From VAXT01 sp964591295 (GTDB lineage: Bacteria; Actinomycetota; Thermoleophilia; Gaiellales; Gaiellaceae): a stretch of DNA of 35,220 bases. The position numbers and the translations under genes were made by a program. The DNA is taken from positions 1-35,220 of the forward strand of contig CAZQAG010000019.1 of NCBI GenBank assembly GCA_964591295.1, read 5' to 3'. This document shows, piece by piece, positions 15,796-23,925 of this stretch (position 1 is its first letter; each line of letters starts with the position of its first letter). The notes below the pieces were generated by a model that saw only the letters and a list, made by a program, of their open reading frames with translations, had not been told where the DNA came from and did no database searches.

Positions 15796-17134
15796 TGCTG
15801 CACGCCACATTCCCGTCTATCGAGGCCGCTTCGGCCCTGCTGAGGCCGAGCGCCTGCTCTGGCGTGCCGGTTTCGGCCCGCGCCCGGGGGAGGCGGAGAA
15901 GCTCGCAAGGAAGGGCGTGAACGGCGCCGTTCGGTCGCTGACCCATCCGAAGCGCGAACGCTTCGTCGGGCCGAAGCCCGTCGACGATGACAAGAACTCG
16001 ATTGCGCCGACAGACGCCTGGGGCCACGACCATCTGTGGTGGCTCGACCGGATGGTGCGCACGAGTCGTCCGCTCACCGAGCGGATGGCGCTCGTCTGGC
16101 ACGACTGGTTCGCCACTTCCAACGAGGGCGTCGGCTCACAGCGGCTGATGCTTCGGCAGAACAACCTCTTTCGCCGTCACTGCATGGGCTCGTTCGAGCA
16201 GCTCCTGGTCTCGGTCACCAGTGACCCCGCGATGCTGCTCTGGCTCTCCGGCACAGACAACGAGAAGGGCTCGCCGAACGAGAACTACGGGCGCGAGATG
16301 ATGGAGCTCTTCACGCTCGGCGCGAACCGCGGGTACTCGGAACGCGACGTGCGCGAGCAGGCTCGCGCGCTGACCGGCTTCCGGAACGACTGGGACGACG
16401 ACAAGGGCCCGGTCAACTTCCGCTACGACCCCGAGCGTCACGATGCCGGCTCGAAGCGGATCTTCGGGAAGCGCGGACGCTTCGGCTGGCAGGACGCTTG
16501 CCGGCTCAGCGTTCACCACCCGAAACACCGCTCGTTCTTCGTCGGCAAGCTCTGGAGCTACTTCATCCCGGTTGCGCCTTCCGCTGCGACGCGCAGAGGG
16601 CTCGAGCAGCTCTACGTCGGAAACAAGTTCGCCGTCCGGCCCGTCGTCGAGGCGATCCTCCGCCACCCACGCCTCTACACGGGCCCGCGAATGGTCAAGC
16701 CGCCCGTCGTCTACCTCGCGGGCATGCTCCGCGCGACCAAGCGCGGGATCGACACCGAGGCGTGGACCTGGCTCGCGAACCAGGCCGGCCAGCAGCTCTT
16801 CTATCCCCCCAACGTCTCCGGCTGGGACGACGACCGCTGGCTCGACACCGCCTCGTTCCTCGCCCGCTGGAACATCGCGGGCCGCGTCCTTCGCCCCGCC
16901 GTCCTCGAGACCGCGGAGAGCGGCCCTCTCGATCCGGAGAAGCTGGTCGAGCGCGCGCTCGAGTTCTGGGGCATGCCGCCTCTGACTTCGACGACGCTTC
17001 GCGCGCTCAAGTCGTTCGCGACCCGCGCGGTCGCCGACGCCGACCAGCGCTGGAAGAAAGCGCAGTACCCGGCCCTGATCGAGAACGCGCTTCGCCACCT
17101 CATTGCTATCTCCCCGGATCTCCAGACGTCATGA
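15788..17134 (+). CDS. DUF1800 family protein
   Basis: 448 residues. DUF1800 signatures are clear: RLLWRAGFGPRPGEAEKL near the N-terminus, MALVWHDWFATS, NENYGREMMELFTLG, and QLFYPPNVSGWD near the C-terminus. DUF1800 proteins pair with DUF1501 proteins in many bacteria; they are thought to act at or outside the membrane, with no proven activity. TTG at 15788 is the only near-normal start, because an in-frame TGA lies at 15767 and no ATG precedes the conserved region. Its stop overlaps the next start as ATGA. Confidence 0.9.
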   Translation: MSSAARHIPVYRGRFGPAEAERLLWRAGFGPRPGEAEKLARKGVNGAVRSLTHPKRERFVGPKPVDDDKNSIAPTDAWGHDHLWWLDRMVRTSRPLTERMALVWHDWFATSNEGVGSQRLMLRQNNLFRRHCMGSFEQLLVSVTSDPAMLLWLSGTDNEKGSPNENYGREMMELFTLGANRGYSERDVREQARALTGFRNDWDDDKGPVNFRYDPERHDAGSKRIFGKRGRFGWQDACRLSVHHPKHRSFFVGKLWSYFIPVAPSAATRRGLEQLYVGNKFAVRPVVEAILRHPRLYTGPRMVKPPVVYLAGMLRATKRGIDTEAWTWLANQAGQQLFYPPNVSGWDDDRWLDTASFLARWNIAGRVLRPAVLETAESGPLDPEKLVERALEFWGMPPLTSTTLRALKSFATRAVADADQRWKKAQYPALIENALRHLIAISPDLQTS

Positions 17135-18501
17135 GAGATTGCTGCAACGAGTTCTCCCGCTCAGCGCTGCTGAGGAAGGCCGTGGCCGAGGCCGGGGCAG
17201 GGCTGCCCGCGATCGAGCCGGGCATGCCGCTCCCAGCGGGGACGGGCCTCGACCGCCGGAGCTTCCTTTCCCGCTCGGCGGGCCTCGCGCTCGCGGTCTA
17301 CGGCGCGAGCGCGCTCACGCCGAGGATGTTCGACGAGGGCATCGCCAAGGCGCTCGCCGCCGGGCCACCCGACACGGTTCTCGTCTCGATCTTCATGGAC
17401 GGCGGCGCGGACTCGCTCTCGCTGCTCTTCCCGCACGGCGACCCGGAGTACCGCAATCTGCGCCCGCAGCTAGCGCTGCCCGACTCGGAGCTCGTCTTCC
17501 CGGAGGACACGCGCCTGCGCTGGCATCCATCGGCCGCGTCGTTCCACACCCTGCACAGCGAGGGCAAGCTCTCGGTGCTTCCCGCCGTCGGTTACACGAA
17601 CGCCGACCAGTCGCACTTCACCTCCCGGCACTACTGGGAAGTCGGAGCCACCGATGCGCGACTCCAGACGGGCTGGCTCGGACGCTATCTCGACCGTGTC
17701 GGAACAGAGGACAACCCACTCCAGGGAGTCAGCCTCGACGGCGACCTCTCGCCTTCGCTCGCGACGGCGAAAAAGCCAGTCGCGGCCATGAGCGGCGCCG
17801 GCGACTATTCGTTCTGGACGCCCGGAGTCTGGGGTCAAGTGGAGGAGCGGATGCTCGAGGCCGTCGGGACGCTCGGCGCGACACGCGGCCGTGACCAGGC
17901 GCTCGCAGGCGCGAGGGCCGTCACGTATCAGGCACACCGCCTGCGGCAGCAGCTCGAGCCTTTCAACAGCGACGGAGGGTTCCAAAGCCCGGTTCCCTAC
18001 CCGACCTCCGACAGCGGTTTCCCCGATCAGCTTGCCGGGCTCGCCGCCATGCTCGCCGCGGGCCTGCCCCTGCACTGCGTGGCTCTGAGCGCGTACGGCA
18101 TGTACGACACGCACTCGGATCAGGCCGACACCTTTTCCGACGGGCTGAAGCTGACGAGCGACACCCTGCTCGCCTTCCAGCGCGACCTCGAGGCCCGTGG
18201 CCTCGCCGACCGCGTCCTGACGCTCGTGTGGTCCGAGTTCGGACGGAGGGCCGAGGAGAACGGGTCCGCGGGAACGGACCACGGCGCAGCCGGCATCGGC
18301 TTCCTCATGGGCAGCCGCGTTCGCGGGACGATGATCGGTGAGTTCCCAGGCCTCAAGAACCTCGACGACGACGGCAACCTCAAGGCGACCGTCGACTACC
18401 GCAGCATCTACGCCTCGGTGCTCGAGCAGTGGCTCGGGACGGATGCCTCCCCGATCGTGCCGCGCGCGGACTCCTTCGCACGGGTGCCGATACTTCGATG
18501 A
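17131..18501 (+). CDS. DUF1501 family protein (sulfatase-like fold)
   Basis: 456 residues. An N-terminal twin-Arg stretch, RR at 42-43 in LDRRSFLSRSAGLALAVYGA, suggests Tat export after a cytoplasmic-looking leader. DUF1501 hallmarks include VLVSIFMDGGADSLSLLFP, NADQSHFTSRHYWEVG, the YDTHSDQ motif, and SEFGRRAEENGSAGTDHGAA, whose Asp/His residues resemble the metal sites of alkaline-phosphatase-like proteins. It is coupled to DUF1800 (ATGA overlap) and to the cupredoxin gene (ATGA overlap), so the three are made together. Confidence 0.92.
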   Translation: MRDCCNEFSRSALLRKAVAEAGAGLPAIEPGMPLPAGTGLDRRSFLSRSAGLALAVYGASALTPRMFDEGIAKALAAGPPDTVLVSIFMDGGADSLSLLFPHGDPEYRNLRPQLALPDSELVFPEDTRLRWHPSAASFHTLHSEGKLSVLPAVGYTNADQSHFTSRHYWEVGATDARLQTGWLGRYLDRVGTEDNPLQGVSLDGDLSPSLATAKKPVAAMSGAGDYSFWTPGVWGQVEERMLEAVGTLGATRGRDQALAGARAVTYQAHRLRQQLEPFNSDGGFQSPVPYPTSDSGFPDQLAGLAAMLAAGLPLHCVALSAYGMYDTHSDQADTFSDGLKLTSDTLLAFQRDLEARGLADRVLTLVWSEFGRRAEENGSAGTDHGAAGIGFLMGSRVRGTMIGEFPGLKNLDDDGNLKATVDYRSIYASVLEQWLGTDASPIVPRADSFARVPILR

Positions 18502-18869
18502 GACGGCTTGGCCTTCTACTCGCCGGCCTCGTCTTCGCGGGCGCCATGCCCGCCCAGGCGGCAGCGCCGTTGTCGCGCGTCCAGGTCGTCGCGCTCGAGT
18601 TTCACTACCGGCTCTCGCGTGTCCGCGTCCCTCCCGGCCCGGTCCGGATCGAGCTCGCCAACTTCGGAGAGGACGACCACGACCTCCAGCTCCAGCGTGT
18701 AGGCAGTGCCAAGGTGCACAAGCTTCCGATGGCGCTTCCCGGCCAGCGGCAGATCATCAACCTCCGCTTGAAGCCGGGCGTCCACCGCCTGTCGTGCTCG
18801 ATCGGCGACCATGCCGCTCGCGGGATGCGCGCGAAGTTGCGCGTTCGTCGCGTTCGTACTACGAGCTAG
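18498..18869 (+). CDS. Secreted cupredoxin-like copper protein
   Basis: 123 residues with a cleavable signal peptide (about 1-22, ending AQA-AAP). The plastocyanin-like fold carries a complete type 1 copper ligand set: H61 in DDHDL, then C100, H105 and M110 in SCSIGDHAARGM. It should carry single electrons outside the membrane. Third gene of the DUF1800-DUF1501 operon, so it may serve as electron partner or copper donor to those proteins; that link is inference. Confidence 0.85.
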   Translation: MRRLGLLLAGLVFAGAMPAQAAAPLSRVQVVALEFHYRLSRVRVPPGPVRIELANFGEDDHDLQLQRVGSAKVHKLPMALPGQRQIINLRLKPGVHRLSCSIGDHAARGMRAKLRVRRVRTTS

Positions 18870-18963
18870 TAGCCAGTTGCTGGCCGCTTGGGAGGTCACC
18901 TAAGCTCGACCGCGGCATGGGCGTGCCCGTCGGGGCGTCGTTCCTCGGGATGTGTGCTTTTAG

Positions 18964-19015
18964 TCGCGCAAAGTGCGAAGTACTTTGCGCGAGTCCCGGG
19001 CCCGTGGCCCGGGAC
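18964..19015. terminator. Tandem hairpins between convergent genes
   Basis: Two perfect stem-loops abut. The first has 11-bp arms (18964-18974 with 18982-18992, TCGCGCAAAGT) and a 7-base loop; the second has 10-bp arms (18993-19002 with 19006-19015, GTCCCGGGCC) and a 3-base loop. They lie 3 bp beyond the stop of the leftward glycosyltransferase and about 95 bp beyond the cupredoxin gene. A bidirectional terminator is likely, though no clear T run follows on either side. Confidence 0.6.
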
Positions 19016-19018
19016 CTA

Positions 19019-21112
19019 CTACTTCGCGACTTCGATCCCGCCGCGACGCGCGATCGGGCGCCAGTGGAGCCGGGTCCCGCGAAGGGCAGTGAGCACCGAC
19101 TCGATGACGACCAGGTACATGAGCTGCCGGTAGACGAACTGCTGGAGCGGCATCGACCAGAGCACTCGTGGCGATTCCCCGTCGAGGCGGAACGCGTACC
19201 AGCCGAGGGCGAGCTGAAGTGCAGTGAATGCGGCCCAGAAGCCGAGCACGCCGACCGGGTTGAGGAAGAGGAACCCGTAGACCGAGAAGAGGTCGATCAG
19301 CGGCGCGAGCAGCGGGAGCGCGATCTGGAAGAGGACGAGATAGGGCAGTCCCCGGCGTCCGATCCGTCCCTCGCCGGGTCGCCAGATCGCGGCGCGGTGC
19401 TTCCAGGCCGATTGGAGCGTTCCGTAACACCAGCGGTAGCGCTGGCGCCAGAGCCCGCGAAGGGTCGCCGGTGCTTCCGTCCAGGCACGAGCGTTCTCGG
19501 CATAGACGACGCGCCACCCATCCCGGCCGATTGCCAGCGTGAGATCGGTGTCCTCCGCAAGGGTCGCGCCCGAGACGCCTCCCACGTTGGCAAGCGCCTG
19601 CCGCCGGAACGCGCCCACTGCGCCCGGGACGGTCGGCATGCACTGAAGGACGTCGAACAGCCGGCGATCGAGGTTGAACCCCATCACGTACTCGATGTGC
19701 TGCCAGCGGCCGAGGAGCCCGCGCCGGTTGCCGACTTTCGTGTTGCCCGAGACGGCGCCAACGTCGACTGAGCGGAACGGCTGGACGAGGTGGCGGAGTG
19801 TCTCGGGCTCGAACACGGTGTCGCCGTCGACCATGACGACGATGTCGTGCCGTGTCTCCGCGATTCCGCGGTTGAGAGCCGCGGGCTTCCCCGCGTTCGT
19901 TTGGCGCACCAGACGCACCTGTGGCAGACCGAGTTTCTCGACGATCGCTCCGGTGTCGTCGCTCGAGCCGTCATCGACGACCATGATCTCCAGCTCGGGA
20001 TAGTCGCTCCCCGCGAGCGAGCGCACGGCTCGCTCGATGCCGACGGCCTCGTTGAAAGCCGGGACGACGATCGAAATCGGCGGAGCGAACTCGCTGTCGC
20101 TCTCGACCGGGGCCCCACGGACGAGTCGCACGTGCCGGCGCGCGAAGCCGAACAGGAGGAAGACCCTGGCGACGAAGAGCAGGGCGACGGCGACGAGCAT
20201 CAGGCCGAGCACGGCCGTCGTCCACCTCGCCACCCCCAGCGTCCCGATGAGCAGCCGACCTCTGACGCGGCCCCAGCGCCCCTCCGGAACCTCCGCCTGC
20301 TCGCGCGACAAGCCGCCGAGCTCGGAAACGGTGACGAAGCGGAAGCCGCGCGCACGCAGTGCGGGCACGAGCCGCTCGATCGCGCCCACGGTCTGGGAGC
20401 GGTCTCCCCCTCCGTCGTGAAGTAGGACGATCCCGCCCCTGGCGCCCTGGGGCGTCGCACCTGCGACGATCTGGTCGACTCCCGGCCGGCGCCAATCCTC
20501 GCCGTCGAAATCGGCAAGCACGATGTCGTAGCCGTAGCGCGCGAGGCGGCCGAGCGCATTTGCCTGCCGCGCCGTGACGGCCGAGGTGACCGAGGAGTAC
20601 GGTGGCCGAACGAGGCGCGCTCGGATGCCGACGCTGCCCGCCAGCGCATTCTCCGTCAGGCCGACCTGCAGCCTCTGCTCCCAGCCGGGGAGCGCCGAGA
20701 TGTCGGCGTGCGTGAAGGTGTGATTCGCGAGCTCGAAGCCGTCCCGCCGAAGGCGGCGGACGACGTCCGGGTGACGGACGACCGCGCTGCCGACCACGAA
20801 AAAGGTCGCAGGAGCGTCGAGACGCAGGAGCGTCTCCGCAATGCGCGGAGTCCAGCGAGGGTCGGGGCCGTCGTCGAAGGTGAGCGCGATTCTCTTTCCG
20901 GGGTCTCCGCCCCTTGGTGCCAGGCGCCGTCCGTTCCAGGTGAGAATTGGCCCTGCCCCAGCTAGCGGCCCGGGGTTGCCCGCGAGAGGCGTCGCGCTTC
21001 GACCCGTCGTGCGCGTCGACAGCCCTTGAACGCCCAGCAGGACGGCGATCGCGGCGAGCAGGATCGCGAGCAGTAGCCAGCGCGAGACCGCCCTCCCCGA
21101 AGTCTTCGGCAC
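19019..21112 (-). CDS. Polysaccharide deacetylase / family 2 glycosyltransferase fusion
   Basis: 697 residues. An N-terminal membrane anchor (about 11-29) precedes a NodB deacetylase domain (about 72-265) with TFDDGPD (78-84), H131/H135 in NHTFTHAD, and RPPYSS. A membrane segment (about 297-320) leads to a GT2 domain with DDGSSDDT, the DGD metal site (429-431), EDTD (520-523) and QRYRW (557-561). Three more membrane segments close the protein. This combines PgaC-like synthase and PgaB-like deacetylase roles, suggesting extrusion of a beta-linked aminosugar polymer. GTG start, 1 bp behind the upstream stop. Confidence 0.93.
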   Translation of the reverse strand: MPKTSGRAVSRWLLLAILLAAIAVLLGVQGLSTRTTGRSATPLAGNPGPLAGAGPILTWNGRRLAPRGGDPGKRIALTFDDGPDPRWTPRIAETLLRLDAPATFFVVGSAVVRHPDVVRRLRRDGFELANHTFTHADISALPGWEQRLQVGLTENALAGSVGIRARLVRPPYSSVTSAVTARQANALGRLARYGYDIVLADFDGEDWRRPGVDQIVAGATPQGARGGIVLLHDGGGDRSQTVGAIERLVPALRARGFRFVTVSELGGLSREQAEVPEGRWGRVRGRLLIGTLGVARWTTAVLGLMLVAVALLFVARVFLLFGFARRHVRLVRGAPVESDSEFAPPISIVVPAFNEAVGIERAVRSLAGSDYPELEIMVVDDGSSDDTGAIVEKLGLPQVRLVRQTNAGKPAALNRGIAETRHDIVVMVDGDTVFEPETLRHLVQPFRSVDVGAVSGNTKVGNRRGLLGRWQHIEYVMGFNLDRRLFDVLQCMPTVPGAVGAFRRQALANVGGVSGATLAEDTDLTLAIGRDGWRVVYAENARAWTEAPATLRGLWRQRYRWCYGTLQSAWKHRAAIWRPGEGRIGRRGLPYLVLFQIALPLLAPLIDLFSVYGFLFLNPVGVLGFWAAFTALQLALGWYAFRLDGESPRVLWSMPLQQFVYRQLMYLVVIESVLTALRGTRLHWRPIARRGGIEVAK

Positions 21113-21113
21113 G

Positions 21114-21740
21114 CTAGCCCTCAGGCGGCGGCGGCGGCGGCGGCGGGGTCTTCTTCGCCTGTCCGGGCGGAAGCGGCGTGGTGGTCGTCGTGGACGTTTG
21201 GGTCTGGCCCCGGCGCTGGCCTCGAGAGCCTTGCGGCGGCTTCGGTTGCGCCTTTCTCACCTGGCCCGGCGGCGCCGGGCCTCTGCGAGCCCAGCCCCGC
21301 TGTCGCCCGGCCGGATTGAGCGGCTGCTGGGCGGGGGGCGCAACGGGTGGTTCCAGTGCCGGAGGTTCCGGTGCTGGAGGCGGGCCAGTCCAGGTCTGCT
21401 GAGCCCGTCCCTGCCTACGAGACGGCGAGTCGCCCTGGAGACTCTGTCGGCGTGAGACGACCACCGGCTCGCGCGATCCCAGGGGGCGGGCGACGGGCGA
21501 AAGCCGCGCTCGAGCGAGCCCCCGCTGCCCACGATCGGCACTGTCGTCGTTGCGCGACCCGAGCGAGATGCCGGGCAGGCTGCCGAAGCCGAACATTCCG
21601 ACGCCGAGCCCGATCAGCCAGAGACAGGCGAGCGCAGTGGCCACGAATGCTCCGCGGCGAAGTCGTCTCCCGCGGCGATCGTCGTCGGTGACGAAGATCT
21701 CGCGATCGGACGAATGAATGTCTACCTTCCGCTCCTCCAT
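21114..21740 (-). CDS. Single-pass membrane protein with proline-rich tail
   Basis: 208 residues from the ATG at 21740. A short acidic/basic cytoplasmic part (1-32) is followed by one membrane helix (about 34-58, VATALACLWLIGLGVGMFGF) and a long, low-complexity exterior rich in Pro, Gln, Arg and Thr, ending in a run of prolines. No enzymatic domain is seen. GGGGGATC precedes the start. It is directly coupled to the deacetylase/glycosyltransferase (1-bp gap), so it may be an accessory or wall-spanning partner of polymer export. Confidence 0.75.
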   Translation of the reverse strand: MEERKVDIHSSDREIFVTDDDRRGRRLRRGAFVATALACLWLIGLGVGMFGFGSLPGISLGSRNDDSADRGQRGLARARLSPVARPLGSREPVVVSRRQSLQGDSPSRRQGRAQQTWTGPPPAPEPPALEPPVAPPAQQPLNPAGRQRGWARRGPAPPGQVRKAQPKPPQGSRGQRRGQTQTSTTTTTPLPPGQAKKTPPPPPPPPEG

Positions 21741-21794
21741 GATCCCCCGTGTAGGAAGCATGCCCGAAACAGGCACGCCTGACGCCACATTCCT

Positions 21795-22604
21795 TCAAAT
21801 TTGCAGGTTCTTTACGATTGCGTCGCTTATCTGCGGCCACGCCGCCTTCGCCCAGTCGCCGAACTCCAGGTCGCTGAGGGTCGCGAGGGCGAGTTTTCGC
21901 TCCGGGTCGACCCAGAAGAAGGTGCCGCTCCCGCCCCAGTGGCCGAAGGTGCGTGGTGAGGTCAGCGTGCCGGAGAAGTGCGGCTGCTTCTCTCCTTTGA
22001 GCTCGAAGCCCAGGCCCCAGTCGTTCGGGTCGAACCGACCCAGATCGGGAATCACACCCGCGAGACCGGGAAACTGAACGCTCGTCGCCTCAGCGAGGGT
22101 CTCGGGGGCGATCAGGGTGGGAGCGAACAGCTCGCGCAGAAACGCGACGAGATCGTCCAGCGTCCCATGGAGTCCCGCCGCGGGCGAGCCGCGCAGCTCC
22201 GCCTTCATGCCGAGCGGGCCGAGGACGGCCTTCGACAGATATTCGGTGAACGGCATCTCGGCGTGGAGAGCGATCCGCTCTGCGGCGGCCTCGAAGCCGG
22301 CGTTCGAGTAGATCCTGCGCGTTCCCGGCTTCGCGATCGGGGCGCCTGCGTCGAACGGCAGCCCGGACGCGTGGGCGAGCAGATGGCGCATCGTCGAGCC
22401 GAGGGGCCCCGCCGGCTCGTCGAGGTCGATCGTCCCCTCCTCGGCTGCAACAAGCGCCGCAAAAGCCGTCACGGGCTTCGTGACGGAGGCCCAGCGAAAG
22501 ACGCGCGAGGCGTCGCCTCGGGTCCCCAGCTCGCCCTCGGGTATGAGCGCTGCGACAGCGACATTTTCAGCCGGCCACGAGTCGGTGAGTTGAAGCGCTT
22601 CCAG
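21795..22604 (-). CDS. Beta-lactamase-fold serine hydrolase, non-standard start
   Basis: 269 residues if started at the CTG at 22604. Catalytic S40-V-T-K43 lies in FRWASVTKPV, the Y-x-N equivalent in IYSNAGFEA, and the third box in FGHWGGSGTFFW. This is the class C beta-lactamase/esterase/DD-peptidase superfamily. The only standard start in frame (GTG at 22472) lies behind the catalytic serine. Upstream, to the in-frame TAG at 22617-22619, there is no ATG, GTG or TTG, yet the sequence reads as normal N-terminal protein. A rare CTG start, or a base error or mutation in the original start, are the options. Confidence 0.75.
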   Translation of the reverse strand: MEALQLTDSWPAENVAVAALIPEGELGTRGDASRVFRWASVTKPVTAFAALVAAEEGTIDLDEPAGPLGSTMRHLLAHASGLPFDAGAPIAKPGTRRIYSNAGFEAAAERIALHAEMPFTEYLSKAVLGPLGMKAELRGSPAAGLHGTLDDLVAFLRELFAPTLIAPETLAEATSVQFPGLAGVIPDLGRFDPNDWGLGFELKGEKQPHFSGTLTSPRTFGHWGGSGTFFWVDPERKLALATLSDLEFGDWAKAAWPQISDAIVKNLQI

Positions 22605-22648
22605 GGCGACTCGATACTACGAGCGTGAGCGATGGTTGTTCGATCGGT

Positions 22649-22725
22649 CCCTTCGGTCACCGCAGACGGACGCGCGGGCGGAGCCCGCACGTCCTGAGGG
22701 CGGCACCGCAAGCGGAGCCTTGGGT
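22649..22725 (+). repeat. Dispersed hairpin element, copy 2
   Basis: The same block order as the element at 12751: CCCTTCGG, GACGGACGCGCGGGC-GGA-GCCCGC hairpin (22674-22688), then CACCGCAAGCGGAGCCTTGGGT. It fills most of the spacer between the divergent hydrolase and the GCS2 gene, ending 3 bp before the latter's ATG. It must therefore be in that gene's leader or promoter. Confidence 0.6.
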
Positions 22726-22728
22726 CCG

Positions 22729-23925
22729 ATGAAGCAGATCTACCCCTCGAGCATCACCGCCGGAAGCTTCGCCGAGGGCGGCAGCGTCCTCGACCACGCG
22801 TTCGGCAAGGGGGAGCCGTACACGCTCGGAGTCGAAGAGGAGTACATGCTCCTCGACCCGGATACCTTCGATCTCGTCCAGCACATCGACACCGTCCTCG
22901 CAACGGTCGTCGGCCACGAGCTCGAGTCGCAGATGAAGGCCGAGCTGATGCAGTCCGTGCTGGAGATCGCGACGCCTGTCTGCCGAACTGCCGCCGAAGT
23001 CGACGGCGAGCTCCGAAAGCTGCGCGAGTACGTCACGTCTGTCGCCAAGGGCCACTCGCTTCGGGTCGGCTCGTCGGGAACGCATCCGTTCAGCCTCTTC
23101 GAGCGGCAGCGGATCACCGCGCGCGACCGCTATCGCGCGCTCGTTGACCAGCTCCAGTACGTCGCCCGCCGCGAGCTCATCTTCGGACTGCACATCCACG
23201 TCGCCGTCGACGACCCGGAGAAGGCCGTCCAGGTCGTCAACGGCCTCCTCGTCGAGCTGCCGCCGCTCCTCGCCCTCTCTGCGAATTCGCCCTTCTGGCG
23301 CGGCGAGCCGACCGGGCTCGCCTCGAGCCGGCAGATGGTCTTCGCGGCCTTCCCGCGCTCCGGGCCTCCTCCCCGCTTCGCCGATTACGCCGACTACGCG
23401 GAGATCGTGGGCCAGCTGGAAAAGACGGGGTGCATCGCCGACTACACGCACATCTGGTGGGACATCCGCCCCCACCCACGTCTGGGAACGGTCGAGATCA
23501 GAGTGTGCGACGCCGTAACGCGAGTCGAGCACGCGGTCGCCCTCGCGGCCTACTGCCAGGCGCTCGTCAAGCTCTACTGCGAGCGCTACGACCGAGGCGA
23601 GGAGATCCGCTCCTACCACCGGATCCTGACGAGCGAGAACAAGTGGCTCGCCGCGCGCTACGGGCTCGAGGCGCCGCTCATGGACCTCGAGACCGGCCGC
23701 CGGAACCGCGTGCCCGTCGCCCAACTCGTGCGCCGCCGGCTGAAAGAGCTGGCACCTCACGCCCGCGACCTCGGCTCCGAGACGGAGCTCGAAGGCATCG
23801 AGGACCTCCTCTCGCGCGGAAGTGGAGCCGACCGGCAGCTGCGCGTCTTCAACGCGAACCGCGACCTCGTCGAGGTCGTTCGCGAGATCGCAGACACGAC
23901 CGAGGCTGCAGCAGCCCCCTCCTAG
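22729..23925 (+). CDS. GCS2-family carboxylate-amine ligase (YbdK-like)
   Basis: 398 residues from ATG 22729. The glutamate-cysteine ligase family 2 fold is shown by TLGVEEEYMLLD (about 32-43), LRVGSSGTHPFSLFERQRIT, FGLHIHVAVDDPEKA, LSANSPFWRGEPTGLASSRQMVF and IWWDIRPHPRLGTVEIRVCDAVT. Family members join glutamate to cysteine or another amine using ATP; true gamma-GCS activity is usually weak in YbdK proteins. A longer frame from 22636 would translate the dispersed element and is rejected. Its TAG interlocks with the stop of the convergent propeller gene as CTAG. Confidence 0.88.
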   Translation: MKQIYPSSITAGSFAEGGSVLDHAFGKGEPYTLGVEEEYMLLDPDTFDLVQHIDTVLATVVGHELESQMKAELMQSVLEIATPVCRTAAEVDGELRKLREYVTSVAKGHSLRVGSSGTHPFSLFERQRITARDRYRALVDQLQYVARRELIFGLHIHVAVDDPEKAVQVVNGLLVELPPLLALSANSPFWRGEPTGLASSRQMVFAAFPRSGPPPRFADYADYAEIVGQLEKTGCIADYTHIWWDIRPHPRLGTVEIRVCDAVTRVEHAVALAAYCQALVKLYCERYDRGEEIRSYHRILTSENKWLAARYGLEAPLMDLETGRRNRVPVAQLVRRRLKELAPHARDLGSETELEGIEDLLSRGSGADRQLRVFNANRDLVEVVREIADTTEAAAAPS

